This document shows, piece by piece, positions 58,155 to 64,000 of a DNA stretch of 64,000 nucleotides. The DNA is from Pseudooceanicola onchidii (GTDB lineage Bacteria > Pseudomonadota > Alphaproteobacteria > Rhodobacterales > Rhodobacteraceae): positions 1-64,000 of the forward strand of contig NZ_SPUW01000001.1 in assembly GCF_004959925.1 (NCBI RefSeq), given 5' to 3'. The position numbers and the translations under genes were made by a program. Each line of letters starts with the position of its first letter. Positions within the stretch are counted from its first letter, which is position 1. The notes under the pieces were generated by a model. It made no database searches. It was given only the letters and a program-made list of their open reading frames with translations, and was not told the DNA's origin.

Positions 58155-59279
58155 GTGGTTGACGCCCCCACCCACGATCACGTCGGCCTGACCGACACCT
58201 ATGCGTCGCGCCGGTATTTCCGCAAGTTCGAAGGGATCATGGCCCATCTCGCCCGTGTCGCGGGCATGATGGAGGCCGAAAAGACCCTGTCGCGTCGCGA
58301 GACCGAGGTGCTGACCCGCCACCTGACTGCGCTGACCGTGACCTTCCGCGCGCTCAGCATGAAATACCTGCTGACCGGACGCGATACCGGGCGGTTCTTT
58401 GGCTCGCTTACCATCGACAACCACGAAAGCGGCTTTCCCACGGCGCAGGAGCTGATGGTGATGGCCAACGACGCGCAACAGGCTGAAAGACACCTGCGCG
58501 AGATGGCCTCGGCCGACGAAATGAAGCGCGACATGCTGGGTCAGATCATCGGCGATCTGGAAATTCCGACACGTCTGCAATTCGCGATGTCGCAGCGGCT
58601 GTACTACGAGGAACTGAAGCGCGGGGGCCTGTTCTGGCCGCGCAATGACCCCGAAGCGATCTGGCTGGGCGACATCGACACGAAGCGTCGCAAGTACCTG
58701 CTGCACTGGTCGGTCTATGACAGCCAGCTGAACCTGCCGGTCCTCTACCTGATGGAGCTGGAGGATACCGATCCGACGGCGCTGCCCCGCGATGAACGCC
58801 GCTGGCCCGAGGTGCAGGCGCATCTGATAGCGCAAAGTCTGGGTGGCCTGAAGCTTCTGACAATTGCGAAGGGCTTTGACGAGGACTTTGACGAGCTGCA
58901 CCCCAAGCGCCTGCGCCGGTTCCACATCGGGCCGATGTATTCGCACGCCTACACCCGCCAGTCCGGCCCGATCCGCGACGTGCTGGAAAACGCCGGGTCG
59001 CGCGAAGGCGAGGACTGGGCGCTGGCCTGGACGGACGAGGTGCTGGTGTCGGAACGCGTGCGCACCGAGCGCGCGGGCTGGTTCGGCACCAACGAGCGCG
59101 AGATCTTTACTATCGACCCGCTGTCCGGCGGGCCGGAAACCGGCGCGACCGAACAGACCCGCGCGCTGATCCTGCCCGAACGCCCCTACCAGGTGCTGGC
59201 AGAACGCAACCCGCCGGGCTTCGCGCAGGTGCGGAAATTCGTGGTGGGCCGCGGGGGGCGGGTTCTGAGCTATCGCTGA
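58155..59279 (+). CDS. uncharacterised 374-residue cluster protein
   Basis: The protein begins at GTG 58155, 8 nt after AAAGGA. It is soluble, with an N-terminal helical part (LTDTYASRRYFRKFEGIMAH, then AEKTLSRRETEVLTRHLTAL) and a C-terminal mixed domain (YLLHWSVYDSQLNLPVLYLM, GGLKLLTIAKGFDEDFDELH, DWALAWTDEVLVSERVRTER). I do not recognise the family. Its place between the coiled-coil gene and the AAA+ gene in the same direction suggests a dedicated partner. It ends 53 bp before the AAA+ start, with the dispersed element in the gap. Confidence 0.75.
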   Translation: MVDAPTHDHVGLTDTYASRRYFRKFEGIMAHLARVAGMMEAEKTLSRRETEVLTRHLTALTVTFRALSMKYLLTGRDTGRFFGSLTIDNHESGFPTAQELMVMANDAQQAERHLREMASADEMKRDMLGQIIGDLEIPTRLQFAMSQRLYYEELKRGGLFWPRNDPEAIWLGDIDTKRRKYLLHWSVYDSQLNLPVLYLMELEDTDPTALPRDERRWPEVQAHLIAQSLGGLKLLTIAKGFDEDFDELHPKRLRRFHIGPMYSHAYTRQSGPIRDVLENAGSREGEDWALAWTDEVLVSERVRTERAGWFGTNEREIFTIDPLSGGPETGATEQTRALILPERPYQVLAERNPPGFAQVRKFVVGRGGRVLSYR

Positions 59280-59296
59280 AGGCTGGCGGTGGATTT

Positions 59297-59318
59297 GAGT
59301 ATTTTTGGCAAGATGAAG
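59297..59318 (+). repeat. dispersed GAGTATTT element, copy 6 (core only)
   Basis: GAGTATTTTTGGC followed by AAGATGAAG lies 15 bp upstream of the AAA+ start codon. As in copies 2 and 5, the element sits directly in front of a gene, with its ATGAAG tail pointing downstream. Confidence 0.7.
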
Positions 59319-59332
59319 CGAGGGGGGATTTC

Positions 59333-61270
59333 ATGACCCTGACATCCGATCTGATGGAGCTGCGCGAGGAGGAGATCGCGAAGCATTACGACGCGGCCCT
59401 GGCGCTTCTGGACGGGTTTGACCATGCGCCTAGGGTTGCGAAGGCAACGGCGGCCCCGGTTGCAGAGCGATCGCCGGGCGTCGGCACGCGGCGGCGGTTC
59501 CGGTCGACCACGCCGGGGCTGGTGACGCGGCGCGACGAACGCCCCGAGGGCGTGCATCTGATCGACCGGGTGGGTGCCTGCGACGGCGATGATCCCTTGA
59601 TGTCGACGCGGCAGGCGGCGGTCTTGCAGGCGTTGCGGCGGGCTTTGGCGATTGGTCTGGCCCTGGGCGAGGGGTTCGCGGAGCAGACGGGATTGGTGGA
59701 CCTGAAGCGCAAGAACCTTGAGGGGGGCCTGGGCGCGGATCGGCGGGCGGAGTTTTCGGAGCTGCTGACGGCAGAGGCACTGATCGTCATGCATGTCTCG
59801 GCCAACGCGCTCGTATCTTTGCTGGCGGATCACGCGGGGGAAGTCACGGTCGAGGTCGGCGAGGTCGAGGAGTTTCTGACCGACAATGCGTCCTTGGCGT
59901 TGCACGGTGCGTTGTGGCAACTGGATCAGGCCTTGGCGGCCCATGCGGAGGGCGACGAGGAAAAGCTGGTGCCGACCGTCACTGCCTTTGCCGAAGCGCT
60001 GATGGAGAAGGCCGCGCGGCGGGCCGAGGGGATGGCGCGGGCAGCGGCGTTTGCGGGGGCGTCCTACCGGGTCGAGGCGGATGACCTGACGATCCGGGGG
60101 TTCACCCCGGCGCGCAAGGCCGGGGGCCCGGCGCTGGTCATGCAGTTCAAGAAGCCGCATGAGGTCGTGGGCAACCATATCGCCAAGTATCAGGCGATGA
60201 AGTTGGCCAAGATGGTCATGGCCTATGATTTCGACCGGCGGCTGAACCCCTTTGCTGAGCTTGGCGGATTCATCTTCACCTTCATGGGCGACGGCAAGCC
60301 GGGGACCGGCAAGACGACGCTGATCCAGATGATGGCAGGGCTGATCAACGACTACTGCCAGAACGCGGGCTATCCCTTCCGCTATCAGAACTTTGGCATC
60401 GACAATATCGACAGCTATCAGGGCAAGTCCGGCCAGAACGCCAAGGCGTTTGTGCAGAACGTCCTTGATCCGTCGGTTATCGGTTTCGGCACCATCGATG
60501 ACATCGACCAGATCGCAGGCAAGCGGGGGGACCGCCAGTCATCCGCCGGGCAGCAGGAGGTGACGGCCGTCTTTATGGAGGCCTTTGCCGGGGCCAACAC
60601 CGTGGTGCGCGGCAACTGCACCTTTGGCATGTTCTCGAACTACCCCGAAAACGTGGATGATGCCTTAAGGCAGCGGGCCGGGGCGCGGTTTCTTGTCGAC
60701 GGGCCGCAGACGCGGGAGGATTACGTCGATATCCTCGCCCTGCTGATGGGCAAGCGGCATGACATTCCGCTGGGCGATCATGAGCTTTACGCCGCGCAGG
60801 AGATCAAGCGGGCGGTTGCGGCGTCGTTCGAAGCGCACGGGCGGCCGAAAGAGGCGGGGCTGGTGAAGGTCTTTGACGAGGTCGAGGCGCGGATCGGCGG
60901 GTTCGACACGATTGCCAAGCTGGGGACCTATCTGAAGGCGATTCAGGAGGCGGATGAACGCTTTACCGGCCGTGCCATCAAGAACATCACCGACGCGGTG
61001 AAGGTCCGGGCGATGGATTTCGAACTGCCGGACGAATGGATGGAGGAGCCGGAGCTGTTCCTCTTCAAGCCCTACGACGAGAAGCGCGCGATGATCGAGG
61101 ATCTGCGGCGGCCGATCACGGTCGACATGGTCGTGCAGGAGATCAACCGCTACGCGGATTCGGAATTCCGCTATGCCGACAAGTCCGACGAGGTCGCGGT
61201 GGAGGCGATGGTGCGGGACATGGGGCGTCAGGAAGAGGCGCGGCGGCGGTATCTGGAGGGGAAGGGGTGA
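59333..61270 (+). CDS. AAA+ ATPase of the conserved cluster
   Basis: The 645-residue protein has an N-terminal helical region (about 1-240), a linker, then an AAA+ module. Walker A is in FMGDGKPGTGKTTLIQMM (about 317-330), Walker B-like GTIDDIDQIAG (about 385), sensor 1 in MFSNYPENVD (about 435) and an arginine-finger segment DALRQRAGARF (about 443-453). A C-terminal helical region follows. The Walker B aspartates are present, so it should hydrolyse ATP and remodel proteins or complexes. There is no membrane helix. GAGGGG precedes the ATG. It is the only enzyme recognisable in the cluster and probably its engine. Confidence 0.9.
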   Translation: MTLTSDLMELREEEIAKHYDAALALLDGFDHAPRVAKATAAPVAERSPGVGTRRRFRSTTPGLVTRRDERPEGVHLIDRVGACDGDDPLMSTRQAAVLQALRRALAIGLALGEGFAEQTGLVDLKRKNLEGGLGADRRAEFSELLTAEALIVMHVSANALVSLLADHAGEVTVEVGEVEEFLTDNASLALHGALWQLDQALAAHAEGDEEKLVPTVTAFAEALMEKAARRAEGMARAAAFAGASYRVEADDLTIRGFTPARKAGGPALVMQFKKPHEVVGNHIAKYQAMKLAKMVMAYDFDRRLNPFAELGGFIFTFMGDGKPGTGKTTLIQMMAGLINDYCQNAGYPFRYQNFGIDNIDSYQGKSGQNAKAFVQNVLDPSVIGFGTIDDIDQIAGKRGDRQSSAGQQEVTAVFMEAFAGANTVVRGNCTFGMFSNYPENVDDALRQRAGARFLVDGPQTREDYVDILALLMGKRHDIPLGDHELYAAQEIKRAVAASFEAHGRPKEAGLVKVFDEVEARIGGFDTIAKLGTYLKAIQEADERFTGRAIKNITDAVKVRAMDFELPDEWMEEPELFLFKPYDEKRAMIEDLRRPITVDMVVQEINRYADSEFRYADKSDEVAVEAMVRDMGRQEEARRRYLEGKG

Positions 61271-61281
61271 GGTGCCTGGCC

Positions 61282-61447
61282 CCCTCACCCCGGCCCTCTC
61301 CCCCGTGGGGGAGAGGGGGCGACATCGGATGGGGCGGTGCGGTGGACCCCCCCCCGGCCCTCCCCCTGCAGGGGGAGGGGGCGATATCGGATGGGTTTGT
61401 GCGACGCGGTCCCCTCTCCCCTCAGAGGAGAGGGTTAGGGAGAGGGG
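61282..61447. repeat. tandem GC-rich palindromes (three copies)
   Basis: Three palindromes follow each other: CCCTCTCCCCC-GTGGGGGAGAGGG (61294-61317), CCCTCCCCCTGCAGGGGGAGGG (61358-61379) and CCCTCTCCCCTCAGAGGAGAGGG (61412-61434). The first two are each followed by GGCGACATCGGATGGG or GGCGATATCGGATGGG, so they form a direct repeat of about 61 bp. A fourth copy is at 52816. The stretch 61271-61641 holds no gene. Confidence 0.8.
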
Positions 61448-61544
61448 CGGCGTGCTACGATGCCGTGGGTGTGTGGTTTGGGGGCGCGGATGAGTGAGAG
61501 GTTGGATCGTCATGCTGAGGGCAGCGCCCGGCCCGAGGGTGGGC

Positions 61545-61585
61545 GAGAAGCGCCCGCCCTGGGGGGCGGGTCGGGCGCTGCCCGG
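61545..61585 (+). repeat. GC-rich repeat GAAGCGCCCGCCC, copy 2
   Basis: This matches 58070-58107 (shared GAAGCGCCCGCCC, G-run, GGGCGCTG). It precedes the AT-rich inserted gene by about 56 bp. Confidence 0.65.
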
Positions 61586-61641
61586 TGCGGGGCACCGGGC
61601 GGGATAAACGATTTAGGCTTTAACTGAGGAGCCGGTAGGAA

Positions 61642-62268
61642 ATGTATGAGTTGCCTGAAACGCCCGACTTGTTGATCGCGGCAGGTACTCTGCTCGCTGG
61701 TGCTGCAGCTATGTGGGGTGCACACACCGCACATAAAGGCCTGGACTCTTGGAGGCGAGACAAAGACTCCGACTTTGCAAGGGAACTGGCAAAAGAGTTG
61801 TTTCGGTACAGAAGCTCTCTCCACGCAATCAGGTCACCTGGCTTGACTTACGCTGAGCGCGAGACAACAGACTTGAAGCAGTCTCACTACGAAACTTTTC
61901 GAAGAGTGCTTTTCGAAAGGTGGCGTTATTCGATGGGTTCCCGCGATCTGCTTGAAACGCTCGTATTGGAAGCCGAGCTTCGTTGGAAAAGCCATCCATT
62001 AGAAGCATTCAAACCGATACGCGCAGTCTCCGACAAAATCATAAATTTAATAATTCAGTATTCGATTTTGCAGGGGCAGATCGACCGAGAAAGCGAAGTG
62101 CTGTCGAAAGGGAATACCGAAGTCAGTGATAAATTAGATCTCCTTTGGGAAAAGTTGAGCGGGGTTGAAGCACAGTTGTTTGACGATTTGGAGGAAACAA
62201 ATGCTATCCGCTGGGAAATCGACGACGCTTTTCAAGATTTCAAAGCACTACTCATGCGGAAGATATAA
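61642..62268 (+). CDS. AT-rich membrane-anchored orphan gene inserted in the cluster
   Basis: The 208-residue protein has one N-terminal membrane helix (PDLLIAAGTLLAGAAAMWGA) and a helical cytoplasmic part (SDFARELAKELFRYRSSLHA, LFERWRYSMGSRDLLETLVL, EAQLFDDLEETNAIRWEIDD). The DNA is visibly more AT-rich than the genes on both sides, with codons such as ATA, TTA and AAT. The family is not recognised. Its stop codon is directly followed by the ATG of the next cluster gene, so it is transcribed with it. The arrangement suggests a laterally acquired gene between two conserved genes. Confidence 0.75.
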   Translation: MYELPETPDLLIAAGTLLAGAAAMWGAHTAHKGLDSWRRDKDSDFARELAKELFRYRSSLHAIRSPGLTYAERETTDLKQSHYETFRRVLFERWRYSMGSRDLLETLVLEAELRWKSHPLEAFKPIRAVSDKIINLIIQYSILQGQIDRESEVLSKGNTEVSDKLDLLWEKLSGVEAQLFDDLEETNAIRWEIDDAFQDFKALLMRKI

Positions 62269-63663
62269 ATGAACCGCCTCATCCGCCTCGGCCTCATGTT
62301 CGGCAACCTCATCCCGGTCAACTCCCCCGCACTGGTTGACCGCTATAACCGCGCGCTCAAACACCTGACCGGCAAACAGACCGAACTCACCGATTTCCAC
62401 ATCGACATCTCCGGCTTTTCGCCCGAGGTGGGGGATGAGCTGGACGACCCGCTCTACCTCAACGAAAACGGCTGCAACCGGCAGTTCATTCTGCTGACGA
62501 CGGCGCAAAAGACCGCGCCCCTGCTGAACGCCAGCTTCTCGACCTCGCGCCATATCCTCCGGCAGTTCATCGAGGCGAACGAGGCGCAGCTGTTTGCCCT
62601 GACCGCCCGCGATGCGGTGGCCGGAGAGCTGCTGAATTCCGTCTTCTCGGTCACGAAACCCGACCGGCTGGGCGATATCCGCAAGATCGAGATCGAGGTC
62701 GACACGACCACCGGGCTGGTGCGCGATGCGGAAAAGCTGGGGCAGCTGTCGGACAGGTTCCTGCAAGAGGAGGACGGCTGGTTCGACGACGTGCTGATCG
62801 CCGAGATGATCGAGACCGCGAAGAAGACCGGCGACGTGACGCGCAACCCGGTACGGCTGAAGAAGATGACTTTCGAACAGGAGAACTTCTGGACGGCGCA
62901 TTTCGGCGGCACGTACCTATTCCGCGACCCGGGGCCCGCGGTGATCACCGGCGATGCGCTGGCGCTGGAACATGCGGGGCTGGGGCGGGTGATGGCCAAG
63001 GTCGAACGCAACGCCATCGCGCGGTTCCTGGATCACAACGACCTGGTCGAGCCGATCGTGAAGGCGCGCGGCATCGATGCCAGCGCGATCCTGCGGCAGA
63101 AGATGGACTTCATCGTCGTGGATGCGGCGCAGGACGTGAACATGGACCTGACCGGGGCGACCCGGCGCGACATCCGCCTGCTGGCGCGGCGCCATGCCGA
63201 CGCCCTGCCCGAAGAATACCACGCCCTGCGCGAACTGGTCGCCTGGGCCGAGGACGGGGGCAAATGGCCCAAGATCACCAGCGATCACCCGGCCTATTTC
63301 TACACCCTGCGCGCCGCCAACCACGCCGATGCGGACCTGGTGAACATGCTGCTGGCCGAACTGACGCCCAAGGACGTGCGGCAGCTGTTCATCTGCCACA
63401 AGGAGCTGTTCTACAGGCTTTATGCGGGCTGGTCCGAGACCAAGAAAAGCTATGTCGCCGACTTCCTGGCGACCGAATACGCGGTGGACAAGGCGGGCAC
63501 GCGGCGGGCACTCTTCGGTCACGAGGCGGGGATGGAACCGCCCGCGCCGCCGCCGCCTCCCGCGGCCAAGGCCGCACCGGCCGAAGGGCCGTGGACGCGC
63601 AAGGGTGACGACATGATCGCGCGGGTCGGACCCTGGGGCGCGGTGCTGAAGGAAAGGAACTAG
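62269..63663 (+). CDS. DUF6638-like protein of the conserved cluster
   Basis: The 464-residue protein begins MNRLIRLGLMFGNLIPVNSP and contains HIDISGFSPEVGDELDDPLY, NGCNRQFILLTTAQKTAPLL, ALTARDAVAGELLNSVFSVT and DVTRNPVRLKKMTFEQENFW. A more variable C-terminal third ends in a proline/alanine-rich linker (EPPAPPPPPAAKAAPAE) and WTRKGDDMIARVG. From memory this resembles DUF6638, found beside AAA+ genes in Rhodobacteraceae. I could not check this. There is no membrane helix. It follows the AT-rich gene without a gap and precedes a small membrane protein by 1 bp. Confidence 0.8.
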   Translation: MNRLIRLGLMFGNLIPVNSPALVDRYNRALKHLTGKQTELTDFHIDISGFSPEVGDELDDPLYLNENGCNRQFILLTTAQKTAPLLNASFSTSRHILRQFIEANEAQLFALTARDAVAGELLNSVFSVTKPDRLGDIRKIEIEVDTTTGLVRDAEKLGQLSDRFLQEEDGWFDDVLIAEMIETAKKTGDVTRNPVRLKKMTFEQENFWTAHFGGTYLFRDPGPAVITGDALALEHAGLGRVMAKVERNAIARFLDHNDLVEPIVKARGIDASAILRQKMDFIVVDAAQDVNMDLTGATRRDIRLLARRHADALPEEYHALRELVAWAEDGGKWPKITSDHPAYFYTLRAANHADADLVNMLLAELTPKDVRQLFICHKELFYRLYAGWSETKKSYVADFLATEYAVDKAGTRRALFGHEAGMEPPAPPPPPAAKAAPAEGPWTRKGDDMIARVGPWGAVLKERN

Positions 63664-63664
63664 A

Positions 63665-63937
63665 ATGCTGGGACTGGCACGGCTTTTCCTCATTCTTTTC
63701 GTCGGGTTGACGGTGGTCTATGTCTCGGTCTCGCTGTGGTCGCGACAGGTGCGCAAGGGCAAGCTGCGCGCGGCCTGGGACGACGGCGACCGCGAATACG
63801 GCGACGACCGCGAACTTTACGTGAAACGGGGGCTTGAGGATTACGACGACAGCTTTCGTCGCAAACTTATTCTGCTGGTCTACATAGTCCCCGTCGCCGT
63901 GATCGCCTATATCATCTACGTTGTGAACTACACCTGA
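63665..63937 (+). CDS. small two-helix membrane protein
   Basis: The 90-residue protein has hydrophobic helices at about 4-24 (LARLFLILFVGLTVVYVSVS) and 67-86 (LILLVYIVPVAVIAYIIYVV). These flank a charged cytoplasmic loop (SRQVRKGKLRAAWDDGDREY, then GDDRELYVKRGLEDYDDSFR). Similar proteins are common in Rhodobacteraceae, with no known function. GGAAAGGAAC precedes the ATG. It would anchor or couple the cluster to the inner membrane. Confidence 0.8.
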   Translation: MLGLARLFLILFVGLTVVYVSVSLWSRQVRKGKLRAAWDDGDREYGDDRELYVKRGLEDYDDSFRRKLILLVYIVPVAVIAYIIYVVNYT

Positions 63938-63948
63938 GGCCGGACCGC

Positions 63949-64000
63949 ATGCGCTATATCAAATGGACCTTCTGGGGCGTGATTGCCCTGATCGTCATTG
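63949..64000 (+). CDS. 5' end of a membrane protein cut by the right edge
   Basis: The frame starts MRYIKWTFWGVIALIVI, a hydrophobic N-terminal helix, 11 bp after the stop of the previous gene. A LapA-type membrane protein would start similarly, but only 17 residues are visible. Confidence 0.55.
   Translation, partial: MRYIKWTFWGVIALIVI

Noticed and set aside
61282-61447. Possible CRISPR array
   Set aside because: The repeats are palindromic, unequal in length and too few, with no cas genes nearby. They fit a REP-like family better.
1-64000. tRNA, rRNA, integrase or transposase genes
   Set aside because: I looked for T-loop words, ribosomal signatures and recombinase motifs and found none that hold up by eye. 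A covariance-model scan would be decisive.

Overview
The window looks like chromosomal DNA of a marine alphaproteobacterium of the family Rhodobacteraceae (Roseobacter group). The basis is high GC, gene families I associate with that group (a bidomain ALDH16, PutR/PutA, a DUF6638-like/AAA+ cluster, an ArsR-AHSA1 pair) and a recurrent intergenic element. Genus and species cannot be fixed by eye. I see no rRNA, tRNA, complete insertion sequence or CRISPR array.

Region 1 (about 1-8.9 kb) is sparse, accessory-looking DNA. It holds a secreted fasciclin-domain protein, a periplasmic-type MsrB, a stand-alone receiver protein, a cold-shock gene with a small coupled ORF, and an RsbQ-like alpha/beta hydrolase directly abutting a PAS histidine kinase. 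The rest is orphan genes, including a membrane protein overlapping out of frame with a possible PD-(D/E)XK nuclease-like protein, plus decayed fragments and degenerate repeats.

Region 2 (8.9-12.9 kb) is the proline catabolic pair: the Lrp-type regulator PutR divergent from bifunctional PutA.

Region 3 (12.9-34.5 kb) is a large surface-polysaccharide locus in three or more operons. A WbpM/PglF-type dehydratase, a CBS-PglE fusion aminotransferase, a PglD/NeuD acetyltransferase, a LegG-type hydrolysing epimerase, a LegI-type synthase and a LegF-type cytidylyltransferase together would make a CMP-activated nonulosonic acid of the legionaminic type. WbpA, WbpB, WbpE, WbpD and a WbpI-like epimerase would make UDP-ManNAc3NAcA. 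A WecA/WbpL-type initiating transferase, a Wzx flippase, a Wzy-like polymerase, two glycosyltransferases, an ATP-grasp enzyme and a polysaccharide deacetylase-like protein complete a Wzx/Wzy-style assembly line.

Region 4 (34.5-56.7 kb) is more ordinary chromosome: serB, an ArsR/AHSA1/YCII operon, an ALDH16-secreted protein-deoC group, a DgoK-like fragment, a SulP transporter, polA, a secreted acidic repeat protein, a TetR-regulated MFS exporter, a second MFS gene, a GabD-type dehydrogenase, a P1 peptidase and a cupin. Two families of GC-rich intergenic repeats are scattered here.

Region 5 (56.8-64 kb) is a co-directional cluster of poorly characterised genes: a long coiled-coil protein, an unrecognised 374-aa protein, an AAA+ ATPase, an AT-rich inserted membrane-anchored gene, a DUF6638-like protein, a two-helix membrane protein and the start of another membrane protein cut by the window edge. 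It looks like a conserved multi-protein machine of unknown function.
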